Assembly (NCBI RefSeq): GCF_013166515.1
Contig: NZ_JABKKJ010000020.1
Coordinates: forward strand, 1 to 45,591
Reading direction: 5' to 3'
Origin: Xylanibacter caecicola
GTDB lineage: Bacteria; Bacteroidota; Bacteroidia; Bacteroidales; Bacteroidaceae
DNA: 45,591 nucleotides
Position numbers and translations under genes: made by a program. The notes under the pieces were generated by a model that was given only the letters and a program-made list of their open reading frames with translations, was not told where the DNA came from and made no database searches. Below, piece by piece: positions 25,553 to 35,179 of the stretch (position 1 is the first letter of the stretch; every line of letters starts with the position of its first letter).

Positions 25553-27754
25553 TTATTCAGCCTCAGAATTTTCAGCCAACGGGTCGAATGTGCCGTTGGC
25601 ACCACCGTTGTTGTAATCTTCCCAACCAATTGTCTGCTGTATGCCTTTTGTTGCATTCATGGCACCGGAACAAAGACCAAGGAAATAATAACGTGCACGG
25701 AAGTTCATATAAAGATCTGTGTGATTTGCATCACGACCATCACCTTTTTTCATCTTACGTACAAGATTATTCTTATACCATGTTTTAAGGTCTGTTAGTT
25801 GGCTTGTAAGTTCCAGACGGAAATCAACACCTTTGTATCTCTCTACTCCAGCTTTTATAAGAGGGTCCTTGCCATACTCGGGATCGGCTGTTCCAAACTT
25901 GTCTGCCGTGCGGAACTCCATATTTTCACGGCGCTGCCCGTTCAACGGTTTGAAACCGAGCCATGTACATGTATTGCCTCCCCAACCGGTAAGAGTCCAT
26001 GTATTAGGCGCCCCGGCAACTCTTTCCGTACCACCGTCGAACAACATCCAACGGCGAAGGTCATCAAAGCGCTTGCCCTCATAGGCAAATTCTATCTGGC
26101 GTTCATATAGAATAGCAGACATGCATGCAGCCTGGTCTGATGCAAGGTTGCTTTGCAATCCATAGTTGTTTTCTGCTGTATATCCGGCACGTTCACGTAT
26201 TTTCTGCAAATAACCGACAGCCACGTCCATGTGTTCTGCACCACAAGCCACTTCGGCAAGGTTCAGAAGTACCTCGGCATAGCGTAGTTCAATGAGCGGA
26301 GCCGCAGAATAGAACGGAGCAGCCCCTTTTGTATCATTTGCCACATAGTTGTATAGCGGTGAACCGTTAATATCTGCATCATCCGATTTTTTACGTACAT
26401 ATACACCAACCTTGCTGTTGCCAAGGTTGTCGGCTGCATACGAACTTCCGCTTTCAGCATTGCCCATATCATTGGCATTCTTATACCATACATAGTTCCA
26501 CAGAACATAATTCTTGCCGTCGGCGGGATTGTTCTTGTCTTTCTCACTCGCATTTCCATTATAAGTCCAACGAAAACCGGGAAGTGCAAATGTACGATAA
26601 AAGCGCGGGTCGCGATTCATGAACGGATAAGCATTCTCATACGTAATCGATGATGTTTCAAGTTTTGTATATGTGCCGACCGTTGCCGGTATTTTCCCGT
26701 CAGCCATAGGGAACATGTCCACGAGCATTGCCGAAGCATTTTTGCCTCCTCCGCCTGTATTGGCAGGTCTGATGTCTCGTTCCCAACGGTTGTTCTTTTG
26801 ATTGTCAAGACCGTCGCCCTGCACATTATTATATAATGTAACAAATACGGCTTCCGGATTTTGCTTGCTTTGCAGGAACATATTAGCAAAGGCAGAACCG
26901 TTTATATTGCCGCTTTCGTTGTACAGACCATATCCGCATGCGTTTATGTCTGCAAGGTCTTTTTGCATTGCCTCATACGCGTTTGTCCAGCGTTGCATGT
27001 CATTGGCACGGTTGAACAGCGGACTTGCCCACAACAGCAGCACACGACCTTTAAGTGCAAGTGCCGTGCCGGTTGTGACACGACCGTAGTCTGAACCTTT
27101 CCAACCTCCGTTCTTTGTCTTTGCTGCCAGCATGGTTGCCGATTTCTGCAAGTCGTCAAGAATAAACGTTACACATGCTTTTGCAGATGAACGTGGCTTT
27201 AATGATGTTTCAGATGCTTCCAATACTTCTGTCACTATAGGAACTCCACCATACCATTTAAGGAGATTGTAGTAACACCATGCACGCAGGAAATAAGCCT
27301 GACCGAGATACACATCTTTGTCCTCCTGACTTATAGGTCCAGCTTCAACATAACCGATAAAATCGTTGATGTTACGTATACGACCGTAAACGGCTTCCTG
27401 TATATTGCCGGAATTATTCATGAAATAATCGGGCACACTGTTGGTGGTGCTCATTGAAGACAGTTCTATTTGCGGATTTACAAAATCGCTGAACCCACTG
27501 TATTCCTCTGTTGATTTTCCGCATATATCGGCACTTCCGTCTGAAGAATATTTGGATGACTGACCGTTTATTGCGGGCAGGCACCAGCTGTAAAGATCAT
27601 TGAGACGACCGTTACATCCGCTTGTAAATTCGTATATTTCTGTGCCTACATTGTCATTATTCTTCTTATCCTCAAGGAAAGAGTCGCTGCACGAAGTCAA
27701 AGACATGACTGACGCTAAGGCTATACAAAATATCTTTATATTATTTTTCTTCAT
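25553..27754 (-). CDS. SusD/RagB glycan-binding lipoprotein (minus arm)
   Basis: SusD-like proteins form the lid of the SusC transporter and bind oligosaccharide at the cell surface. The 733-residue product has a lipoprotein signal with the lipobox LTSC (Cys22), followed by SDSFLED. The TPR-rich SusD core shows YFLRAWCYYNLLKWYGGVPI near residues 152-171 and the C-terminal segment ILYERQIEFAYEGKRFDDLRRW. It lies 34 bp after its SusC on the same strand. It is clearly paralogous to the plus-arm SusD at 38543, with shared blocks throughout. The glycan is unknown; pectin is inferred from the neighbours. Confidence 0.93.
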   Translation of the reverse strand: MKKNNIKIFCIALASVMSLTSCSDSFLEDKKNNDNVGTEIYEFTSGCNGRLNDLYSWCLPAINGQSSKYSSDGSADICGKSTEEYSGFSDFVNPQIELSSMSTTNSVPDYFMNNSGNIQEAVYGRIRNINDFIGYVEAGPISQEDKDVYLGQAYFLRAWCYYNLLKWYGGVPIVTEVLEASETSLKPRSSAKACVTFILDDLQKSATMLAAKTKNGGWKGSDYGRVTTGTALALKGRVLLLWASPLFNRANDMQRWTNAYEAMQKDLADINACGYGLYNESGNINGSAFANMFLQSKQNPEAVFVTLYNNVQGDGLDNQKNNRWERDIRPANTGGGGKNASAMLVDMFPMADGKIPATVGTYTKLETSSITYENAYPFMNRDPRFYRTFALPGFRWTYNGNASEKDKNNPADGKNYVLWNYVWYKNANDMGNAESGSSYAADNLGNSKVGVYVRKKSDDADINGSPLYNYVANDTKGAAPFYSAAPLIELRYAEVLLNLAEVACGAEHMDVAVGYLQKIRERAGYTAENNYGLQSNLASDQAACMSAILYERQIEFAYEGKRFDDLRRWMLFDGGTERVAGAPNTWTLTGWGGNTCTWLGFKPLNGQRRENMEFRTADKFGTADPEYGKDPLIKAGVERYKGVDFRLELTSQLTDLKTWYKNNLVRKMKKGDGRDANHTDLYMNFRARYYFLGLCSGAMNATKGIQQTIGWEDYNNGGANGTFDPLAENSEAE

Positions 27755-27788
27755 TTTTAATAGGTCTTTTAATATTCTATATTCTTTT

Positions 27789-30700
27789 TTAGAACGAAAG
27801 ATTTACACCTACGGTGAATTTTCTTAAGTTCGGATAACTGCCGTACGAACCTGCCATCGGGTTCATGAAATTGTCCGGATAAGGATTGTAGAAGTTAATC
27901 AGATTCTGTCCTGTTACATTTACTCTTGCACTCGAAAGACCAATGGTCTTCACTATATTTGTTGGTATTGTATATGCAATCGTCAAACGGTTAAGTGTAA
28001 TTCTGGTGCTGCTTACTCTCCAGAATGAAGATGCAACTGAGTTCACACTTGTATAAGCAAGGTTGGGCAGACTTCCGTTGCGATTCTCTTTCATTATCAT
28101 GTTGTCCGAACCGTCTAGAATATCCTGATATACAAACATGTTGTCAGGATTCCAGAAAGAAGGCATATTGCAGTATTCAAGGCTTCCCGTAGGCTTCAGA
28201 GCTGCACCGGGAAGCATTGTATAACCGCCCCAGTTGGCATTGAATTGTGCCGTCAGCGAGAAACCTTTGTAGTCTGCACCCAGGTTTATTGTAAATCCAT
28301 AAGGATTGTTCTTACGGTTAGACAAACAAACCTGATCGTTGTTCTCGTCTACAATACCGTCCGGACCGGCGTATTTACCGGTCTCATTGTTATACGCGCC
28401 TCTGACGTCTTTGTACATGAGCATACCGGGGCGAACCTGATCTTTTGAAAGTCCCATGTATGTGCCGTATGTACCGTCTGATTTTACCATATAGCGGTCA
28501 AAATATTCATCGATATCCTGGAAGCTACGGAACATACCTATGCATTGCATACCCCAAACACCGATGTCGGTGCGTCCCTTATATGCTATCTGACGATATA
28601 TGTAGTCTGTTTCCCAATCCATAAAGAGCACACGGTTGTCGCTGTATCCTGTATTCAGACCGATACGATATTTGAAATCTTTACCAATCTTGTCGCGCCA
28701 TGTAAGGCTAAGCTCATAACCCCAGTTATCCATCTCTCCAAGATTCTTTGCCGCCGATTGTGTTCCTACAATAGACGGTACTGACTGATTGATGTTCATA
28801 AGCATTTCGCGGTTCCACTCCCTATAGGCGTCGAAACCTATGGAGAGACGGCTGTCCAGCACGTTCATGTCTATACCGAAGTTTGCCTTATATGACTTGT
28901 CCCAATGTACATCGCGGTTGACGTCTGCATTGTTCTTGTTTATGGTGATACGGTTGCTTGAGTCGTTTCCGGTTCCTTCGCCGAATACCACACCACGGTT
29001 GGCATCGAGGGCATACACACGCATCCATTGCCACGGTGCGGTGTTGTCACGACCTGTAAGACCGAATGATGCGCGGACTTTCAGGAAGTCGATCCATTTT
29101 ACTTTGTCTTTGAACCAATTCTCTTCCGATATGACCCAACCGGCACTTAATGCCGGGAATGTTCCCCAATAGTTCTCCGGTGCAAACTTCGTCGATGCGT
29201 CCGAGCGTAGCAGGAACTCCAACAGATACTTGTTTTCATACGCATAGTTGATGCGTCCTATATAAGATAATGTTCCCGACTCGGCGCGTGTAAATGTTGT
29301 TGTCATTTCACCCGTTGCCGAGTTTGAGTTACCTGTCGTGAATTCGTATGGAGCCTCGCGCTGTCCTACCAGATACTCGCTTTCCGCCTCCGATTTCTCA
29401 ATGGAGAAGAGTGCGCTTACATGATGTTTGCCAAAGTCGCGTGCATAAGAGGCCGTGAAGTTTATCTGATAATTGTCCGTACGCGTCATGCTGCGATATA
29501 GATAGTTACCGTTATTAAGTGTCATCGGTGAGAAATTGTCCTTGTATATATAGTCGTCCGCCATTTCATCTCCCACCGGAGTATAAAGATGATTTCCGCT
29601 TCCGAAACGTCTGTTCATTTTATAAAGGGTAAATGCCGAGCCATACTCATTACCTTTGTCTGTGTTTATACTCTTAGAGTAAGAAAAACGCAGGTTAAGT
29701 CCTTTCAGCACTTTACTCCAACCGAAATCATATTCAATGTTTCCGCCGATGTTCATGTTTGAATTCATGTTGCGCTTATAGTCGCCGTTGTTTTGCAGAA
29801 CATTGAAGTTGTAATTCTGATTCTGGTTCTTCTCAGAATTGCTTGGACCGTAAGCGGCAATGTCATAGCCACCCACACTTTCCGGCATGTATTGCGGACG
29901 TGTCAGCAACAAGTTGTAATCTTTTTCGTTACCGGAACCTCCAACCTTTACAAGCGGAGTGTTCTTCTTGCCATAGTCTCCGCTGACGGTAAGGCTTGCT
30001 TTAAGCCACTTGCTTATTTTAACATCCACACCGGCACGATAGTTCCAACGATCGTAGTCAAGTCTTCCAAGGTTACCATCCTGTTCAAAATAGGATATGC
30101 CGGCAAAATACCCTGCATTCTCTGTGGCACCACTCACATTGACACTGTGTTTCATTGTTGTACCTGTTTCCCAATATTTATCCAGAAGGTCGTAGTTAAG
30201 ACTCTTCATGGCTTCAAGTTCATCTGCCTGGAACAGTTCGAGCGATTTGTTCAGGGATGTATTTGTAGGGTCGGCAGCTATAACTGCGTTGTAAAGACGT
30301 CCATAGTTGTATGCGCTAAGCATTTTTGGACGTGCCACTTCGTCTGTAAAACCGAATGTGCCACTGTACGATACTCGTGGAGCACCAAGCTTACCTTTCT
30401 TTGTTGTAACAAGGATTACACCGTTTGCGGCACGTGCACCATAAACAGCAGCAGAAGCGTCTTTCAATACAGAGATGCTTTCTACCTCGCTTGGGTCAAG
30501 ATTGTTGAATGCCTCAGCACCAAGGTTCTGTGAAACGTTACCCACTTTAACATCGTTGGGATAGATATATCCGTCGATTACGAAAAGAGGCTGCTGTGCC
30601 GTAGAACCGACTTCTCCTAATGAGTTTGTGTCGCGGATGGTCATTTTCGCATTTTCTCCTGGGCGTCCGTCGCCACCGCTTACGCTTAGACCGTTTACAA

Positions 30701-31127
30701 GTCCGCTGAGTGTACTTGCCAGTCCGGCTGAAGCAAGATCCTGTATTTCATCCACCGGTACTGTCGATACCGAGCCCGTGAGGTGGGCTTTCTTCTGTAC
30801 TCCGTATCCTACAACGACAACCTCTTCAAGGTTTTGCGAGTCTTCTTTCAGTTGCACCCTTCCGCCCGGAGCCACAGTTTGTGAAAGATAGCCTATATAA
30901 GAGATTGTCACCTTGCTGCCTTTGGGAACAGAGATAGTATAGTTTCCGTCAAGGTCGGTTATTACACCCGAGCCGGGCTGTCCGGCAACAATAACTGAAG
31001 CACCGATGACAGGCTCTCCCTTATCGTCCACGACAGTTCCCTTTACTGTCTGGCTTTGTGCGAGAGCCGGGGTGGCGAACAATGCCGCTGCACCCATACA
31101 TAAACCGATTATAAATTTTCTTTTCAT
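27789..31127 (-). CDS. SusC/RagA TonB-dependent transporter (minus arm)
   Basis: This outer-membrane importer takes up oligosaccharides using TonB energy. I use the ATG at 31127 (MKRKFIIGLCMGAAALFATP, signal peptide to about 24) rather than a frame-open ATG 20 codons earlier, since the plus-arm paralogue starts at the same point. Next come a carboxypeptidase-D-regulatory-like domain (VKGTVVDDKGEPVIGASV), the plug (about 110-230, AVYGARAANGVILVTTKKGK) and a complete 22-strand-type barrel ending in KFTVGVNLSF. About 1112 residues is full length. It sits between the lipoprotein and SusD genes. Its sequence is strikingly close to the plus-arm SusC, especially over the first 600 residues. Confidence 0.94.
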   Translation of the reverse strand: MKRKFIIGLCMGAAALFATPALAQSQTVKGTVVDDKGEPVIGASVIVAGQPGSGVITDLDGNYTISVPKGSKVTISYIGYLSQTVAPGGRVQLKEDSQNLEEVVVVGYGVQKKAHLTGSVSTVPVDEIQDLASAGLASTLSGLVNGLSVSGGDGRPGENAKMTIRDTNSLGEVGSTAQQPLFVIDGYIYPNDVKVGNVSQNLGAEAFNNLDPSEVESISVLKDASAAVYGARAANGVILVTTKKGKLGAPRVSYSGTFGFTDEVARPKMLSAYNYGRLYNAVIAADPTNTSLNKSLELFQADELEAMKSLNYDLLDKYWETGTTMKHSVNVSGATENAGYFAGISYFEQDGNLGRLDYDRWNYRAGVDVKISKWLKASLTVSGDYGKKNTPLVKVGGSGNEKDYNLLLTRPQYMPESVGGYDIAAYGPSNSEKNQNQNYNFNVLQNNGDYKRNMNSNMNIGGNIEYDFGWSKVLKGLNLRFSYSKSINTDKGNEYGSAFTLYKMNRRFGSGNHLYTPVGDEMADDYIYKDNFSPMTLNNGNYLYRSMTRTDNYQINFTASYARDFGKHHVSALFSIEKSEAESEYLVGQREAPYEFTTGNSNSATGEMTTTFTRAESGTLSYIGRINYAYENKYLLEFLLRSDASTKFAPENYWGTFPALSAGWVISEENWFKDKVKWIDFLKVRASFGLTGRDNTAPWQWMRVYALDANRGVVFGEGTGNDSSNRITINKNNADVNRDVHWDKSYKANFGIDMNVLDSRLSIGFDAYREWNREMLMNINQSVPSIVGTQSAAKNLGEMDNWGYELSLTWRDKIGKDFKYRIGLNTGYSDNRVLFMDWETDYIYRQIAYKGRTDIGVWGMQCIGMFRSFQDIDEYFDRYMVKSDGTYGTYMGLSKDQVRPGMLMYKDVRGAYNNETGKYAGPDGIVDENNDQVCLSNRKNNPYGFTINLGADYKGFSLTAQFNANWGGYTMLPGAALKPTGSLEYCNMPSFWNPDNMFVYQDILDGSDNMIMKENRNGSLPNLAYTSVNSVASSFWRVSSTRITLNRLTIAYTIPTNIVKTIGLSSARVNVTGQNLINFYNPYPDNFMNPMAGSYGSYPNLRKFTVGVNLSF

Positions 31128-31242
31128 ATTTTGTTCTTTTAATAAGGAATAAAGAGAAAATAAAGAATGAAGAATGATATTTTCCATTATGTATAAGCAA
31201 AATATCTTATATACTTAATTCTTAGTTCTCAATGCTTGACTT

Positions 31243-31298
31243 TTAACTCTTAATTCCCAATTATTAACCTCTTAACTCTTAATTTTTAACTCTTAATT
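31243..31298. repeat. AT-rich TTAACTCTTAATT repeats
   Basis: TTAACTCTTAATT occurs at 31243-31255, 31272-31284 and 31286-31298, with degenerate copies upstream. It lies in the 174-bp gap between the minus-arm lipoprotein and SusC genes; no promoter box was seen in the gap. Confidence 0.6.
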
Positions 31299-31301
31299 TC
31301 T

Positions 31302-32822
31302 TTACGGTAGCCAGCGTGGATCACCGGTACGCTTCTCTGCCTGTTCAGATGAAGTAAGTGTGAAGTCGCCGTTTACAGGATCCGCAAAGTCTGGTATGCT
31401 TGTGATAATACTTCCGCTCCTGTCGTACGTCGTTGCATTGCTGTCAAACGTGCCTGTCGCCATATCCTGAAGATATGTGTTGTAGGCAAACAGATAAGTC
31501 GGTTTTGTGCTATAATTCTTTATGAAGCGGCGTGCAATGTCCTTGGCGCAGTCAACGAAGATACAGTTTGTCATTTCAAATGTATTTTGCCAGTTTGCCA
31601 TTCCGTCATAATTAGCCCATTGTCCGTTGCCGCCCAATCTTGCGACATTGTAGAATGTGCAGTTTTTATGCCTTACAGAACCGTTTTCATGACCGGCACG
31701 GTCGGGTCTGCCGCTATTATCATATTTTATAAAATACTTTGCGTCTGTCTCGCCTGTATTCCAGAATGTAGAGTTTTGTACTGTTAAGTCGTTTGCATAG
31801 CCTTTACCGAAATATATAACGGCATTTCCGCTTATATTGGTCAGTGAATTGCTTGTGAGTTGGATTTTACAGTTATTAATAATCAGTGTTCGCAGACAAT
31901 ATTTTTTATTGCCGTCAAAAATGAGGTTACCGTTAACACCTTTCACATTACAACCGCTCAGCATTATTGTGCCTAATATGTTGTAATAATCTCCTTTTCC
32001 GGTTGCCCCTTTTATGCTTTCGTCGGGTGTCGCACTTAATTCCACTAACGGTTTATATGTATCAGAACAGTCAATGTCAAGATACTTCAAACCAAAAGAT
32101 GTATAAGTCTTAAAGCTTGTGCCGTCGCCGATAAGTTTAAGTTTTGAAAATTCTGTTTTCTTGCTTGAGCGTAACACTACTTTTCCCCCAAGGAAATCCA
32201 TTGTTTGAGACAGCGTATATTCTCCGCCGGGTACAAGGTCATAGTTAAGCATTTGGTTTGTAATCTCTTCCGGGGCAATTCCCATGCCGTCATAAAGCTC
32301 TGCCTTTATGGCGTCAGCCTCATCTCCCTGTGGAACGGGGTTGTCCATGAACCACTGATAAAGATCCGTTCCTTCAGGTATGGTTCTGTAAGTAGGCGTG
32401 AATATAGAGAAATCTTTTACCGATGTTGTTTCCGCCTCAGTGTTGTTAAGTTTTTCGTTGCCGGCTGTTTTTATAGTGAAACGATATTTCACATCTTCCT
32501 CACGTGTAAGGGTTATTGAACATCCGTCCACAAGTTTGCCGTTCATTCCGTCTACCGGAACCGGATTTTCAGGGTCGGAGACATCCAATAATGAGCAGAT
32601 GTATCCGCCCGCGCCGTGAACAACAGGCCATGAAATGATGGTTTTTGTCTCATCGGGAGAAGCTGTAATCTTAATATCATCAACCTTTGGAGTTTCCAGT
32701 TGAGAGTTCATGACACTCGATTGCCACTTCTCGTCCTCGTCGAAACCATCTTGCGCACACGATGCAAGCATAAGACCAAGAACCGCCACAGCCGGCAAAG
32801 AGAGCTTCTTGCCGGGCGACAA
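31302..32822 (-). CDS. Surface lipoprotein with FN3-like, DUF4957-like and DUF5123-like regions (minus arm)
   Basis: The 506-residue product is a SusE-position lipoprotein. With the TTG start at 32822 it has a signal ending in LASC (Cys22). A beta-sandwich at about 45-135 (ITASPDETKTIISWPVVHGA) precedes a beta-helix region (about 160-330, DUF4957-like) and a DUF5123-like end finishing KRTGDPRWLP. It is paralogous to the plus-arm protein at 33652. Homology (LICKIKD) continues in frame at least eight codons upstream of the TTG, but that stretch has no ATG or GTG before stops. Either TTG is used or the original start codon was lost. It probably binds or holds a pectin-type glycan at the surface. 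Confidence 0.82.
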   Translation of the reverse strand: MSPGKKLSLPAVAVLGLMLASCAQDGFDEDEKWQSSVMNSQLETPKVDDIKITASPDETKTIISWPVVHGAGGYICSLLDVSDPENPVPVDGMNGKLVDGCSITLTREEDVKYRFTIKTAGNEKLNNTEAETTSVKDFSIFTPTYRTIPEGTDLYQWFMDNPVPQGDEADAIKAELYDGMGIAPEEITNQMLNYDLVPGGEYTLSQTMDFLGGKVVLRSSKKTEFSKLKLIGDGTSFKTYTSFGLKYLDIDCSDTYKPLVELSATPDESIKGATGKGDYYNILGTIMLSGCNVKGVNGNLIFDGNKKYCLRTLIINNCKIQLTSNSLTNISGNAVIYFGKGYANDLTVQNSTFWNTGETDAKYFIKYDNSGRPDRAGHENGSVRHKNCTFYNVARLGGNGQWANYDGMANWQNTFEMTNCIFVDCAKDIARRFIKNYSTKPTYLFAYNTYLQDMATGTFDSNATTYDRSGSIITSIPDFADPVNGDFTLTSSEQAEKRTGDPRWLP

Positions 32823-32884
32823 GGTATCCTTAATCTTGCAAATAAGTCTCCGTTTCTTCCCTTATTATTAACCCTTATTATTAG

Positions 32885-32977
32885 CGTGAATTCGATGAAT
32901 TTAATTGTCTGATAGCTTTGTGATTAGCGAAAATTGTTTTATTTTTATAGTGTTATTTTGAATTCATCGAATTCACG
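32885..32977. repeat. 17-bp perfect inverted repeat with EcoRI-like pairs
   Basis: CGTGAATTCGATGAATT (32885-32901) is the exact reverse complement of 32961-32977; the spacer is 59 bp. The right arm contains GAATTC-ATC-GAATTC. The pair lies 60-155 bp upstream of the minus-arm lipoprotein start and could be an operator or a stem in the leader RNA. Confidence 0.75.
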
Positions 32978-32991
32978 TTAAATTAGATTTT

Positions 32992-33280
32992 CGTGTCATT
33001 TTGTCATTTCAAAACCGTCATCTGAAAGTCTCGTTCTACGTTTTAAAAGTTGTTAAGAGCGGTCGTAATTGATGAAAAGGCGTGCGTCTTGTGATAAACT
33101 AACGTGCGTTTTTTGCTAAAAGCACGTCCAAAAGGGAGTAAAGCACGTGTCTTTAGGGGCTGAAATGCCGCATTTTGCAGGGTAAAATGGCTGCTTTTGG
33201 AATGTAATTAGGCAACTTTCATGTAGTAATCAGGCAACTTTCTTATCCCGAATGATGCACATTTTCTCACTTCTACACGT
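32992..33280. repeat. Intergenic array with 22-nt period (array 3, longest)
   Basis: Units start at 33081, 33103, 33125, 33146, 33169, 33191, 33213, 33235 and 33258, so spacings are 22, 22, 21, 23, 22, 22, 22 and 23. Most begin CGTG, CGC or CAAC, carry a T-run about 5 nt in, and end in an A-rich part. Degenerate units continue upstream at 33060, 33039, 33016 and about 32992. The unit sequence drifts along the array while the period holds. Confidence 0.7.
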
Positions 33281-33484
33281 AACATATTGATATCAAGTGT
33301 ATTATATCTGCACACGAATTTTGGCGTTATTTAGCACCAACAAGCTTCTTTTTTCTGAACATCGCAGTATTTCGGGGTTATGGAAAATCAAAAAGAAAGG
33401 AAAATTGGTAAAGCGATGATAGTTTTGCAAGATGTAAAAAAACATAAATTAAAATAAACTAACACAAATATCTCCTTTCCTTTA

Positions 33485-33504
33485 TTGTTCAAAATTGTTC
33501 AAAA
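33485..33504 (+). promoter_or_regulatory. Two tandem TTGTTCAAAA repeats
   Basis: TTGTTCAAAA occurs at 33485 and 33495, exactly 10 bp apart, about 35 bp upstream of the -33 element of the plus-arm promoter. This is a plausible activator site. Confidence 0.4.
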
Positions 33505-33538
33505 CGCCATGTGCAGTTAACAAAAAGTTTAAAACATT

Positions 33539-33570
33539 TTTGTCTTTTTATTATTTTTTGATTACATTTG
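33539..33570 (+). promoter_or_regulatory. Promoter of the plus-arm locus
   Basis: TTTG at 33539-33542, then 20 bp, then TACATTTG at 33563-33570 matches both elements of the Bacteroidetes promoter. The predicted 5' leader is about 75 nt. Confidence 0.62.
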
Positions 33571-33651
33571 CGTGATTAATACGTTATTTGTCATATTAAT
33601 GTACATTTGTTATAGACTTTTAATTTAATACTTAACCAAAAATAATAATTT

Positions 33652-35154
33652 ATGAGAAAAAAATCATTAATTTGCAAGATTAAAGATGTTCTCCCGCGAG
33701 GTAAGGGGTACTCTTGTCTTATGGTTGCGGTATGTGCGTTGTTTTTTGCATCGTGCACAAACGACCCTTTTGACGGAGAAGCGTTTAGCTCCGGAGTAAG
33801 GAATGAAACTCTTCTGTCGCCCAACTCTGAGGACATAACGGTTACGGCCAGTCCAGACGGAACACAGACAAAGATTACATGGCCTGTAGTGCAGGGAGCC
33901 AGTGGTTATTTGTGTTCTGTTTATGATATCACCAATCCGGAGGCTCCGGTCGTAATTGGTGAAATGAACAATAAACTGGTTGATGGATGTTCAATTGTGG
34001 TGCCACGTGCAGATGACAGCAATTATATGTTCTCAATCAAGGCTCTCGGCAATACCGCACTTAACAATAAGGATGCGGAGACTGCCACTGAGGTTGCGTT
34101 TTCCTCGTTCGTTCCGGCATTCGCCGCAATACCGTCTGGAACAGACTTATATGAATACTTCCAAAACAATCCTCTTCCTGAGGGTAATACGGAAGAGTTG
34201 CCTATTGACTTGGAGGCAGGTGGTGAGTACACCGTTTCGGGTATTCTTGATTTTGGTGGCAACAAGGTGACGCTTCGTTGTACAAATAAATTCAATAAGC
34301 CTACCGTAGTTTACGGTGATGCAGGTACTATACGTACTTCTGCTCCTCTGGCAATGAAAAACCTTAAGGTTAACTGTAGCGCTTCGGCAGATGCGGCAAT
34401 AGGTCTCAGTAAGAATCCTGTTGAGGGACTGAAAGGGGCAACTGGTTCCGGAGACTACTATAACATCATGGGAACGCTGTATATATCAAATTGCGAATTT
34501 GATGGTGTCAATGCACAGTTCATATACGATAATAATATTAAGTATTGTGTAGAGACGGTTCTTATAGACAATACGGTGGTAAGACTGACTACAACCCAGG
34601 AAAGCGGAGTGTCCGGGAATGCCATTATATATTTCAAGAATGGTTTTGCCAACACGCTTAACATTAAAAATTCAACATTCTATCAGGCAGGTGCTTCCAA
34701 TTCAAAGTACTTTGTGCAATATAGCAATTCAGGGCGTTCCACTCGTGCTGGTTATCAGAAGAATTATGTTATTTATTCAAACTCAACGTTCTACAATGTG
34801 GCTAAAACCGGACAATGGAGCAACTATTCCGGTTTCAGTGGACAGGCATGTTCTGTGTTTGAGATGACGAACAGTATTTTTGTTGAGTGTGCAAAGGAGA
34901 TTGCCCGTCGATTCATTGGTGGAAACTTTAGCAAAAGTCCGACGTATGTTTTTGCAAACAACACATATTTACAGGATGTTGCCACGGATGCATACGACAA
35001 CGAGGAGAATTATGATCAGTCAGCCACGGCGATAAAAAGCAATCCAGGATTTGCAGACCCGGCAAATGGTGACTTTACGGTGAATCCATCTTCCGAGCAG
35101 GCTGCGAAGAGAACCGGCGACCCGCGCTGGTTGCCGGCGGTAGTAGAAGAATAA
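33652..35154 (+). CDS. Surface lipoprotein with FN3-like, DUF4957-like and DUF5123-like regions (plus arm)
   Basis: The 500-residue product opens the plus-arm operon. The N-terminus MRKKSLICKIKDVLPRGKGY is long and basic, then a hydrophobic run leads to the lipobox FASC (Cys35). The beta-sandwich (about 60-150, VTASPDGTQTKITWPVVQGA), beta-helix (about 170-330) and DUF5123-like end (GDPRWLPAVVEE) match the minus-arm paralogue block by block. Its ATG is clear and a full promoter lies upstream, unlike the paralogue. SusC follows after 25 bp. It is probably a surface glycan-binding protein; an enzymatic role is not excluded because beta-helix pectinases share the fold. Confidence 0.85.
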   Translation: MRKKSLICKIKDVLPRGKGYSCLMVAVCALFFASCTNDPFDGEAFSSGVRNETLLSPNSEDITVTASPDGTQTKITWPVVQGASGYLCSVYDITNPEAPVVIGEMNNKLVDGCSIVVPRADDSNYMFSIKALGNTALNNKDAETATEVAFSSFVPAFAAIPSGTDLYEYFQNNPLPEGNTEELPIDLEAGGEYTVSGILDFGGNKVTLRCTNKFNKPTVVYGDAGTIRTSAPLAMKNLKVNCSASADAAIGLSKNPVEGLKGATGSGDYYNIMGTLYISNCEFDGVNAQFIYDNNIKYCVETVLIDNTVVRLTTTQESGVSGNAIIYFKNGFANTLNIKNSTFYQAGASNSKYFVQYSNSGRSTRAGYQKNYVIYSNSTFYNVAKTGQWSNYSGFSGQACSVFEMTNSIFVECAKEIARRFIGGNFSKSPTYVFANNTYLQDVATDAYDNEENYDQSATAIKSNPGFADPANGDFTVNPSSEQAAKRTGDPRWLPAVVEE

Positions 35155-35179
35155 TCTAATATTAAAGAATCATATCATT

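Larger units (their letters stand above)
32823..33651. other. Intergenic region between the two mirrored loci
   Basis: This 829-bp region separates the divergent lipoprotein genes. It holds a 17-bp inverted repeat (32885-32977), a long 22-nt-period array (about 32992-33280), two TTGTTCAAAA repeats (33485-33504) and a promoter for the plus arm (33539-33570). I found no TAnnTTTG box pointing to the minus arm. Confidence 0.65.

Noticed and set aside
33081..33280. CRISPR array
   Set aside because: Units are continuous at 22 nt without separate repeats and spacers, and no cas gene is present.
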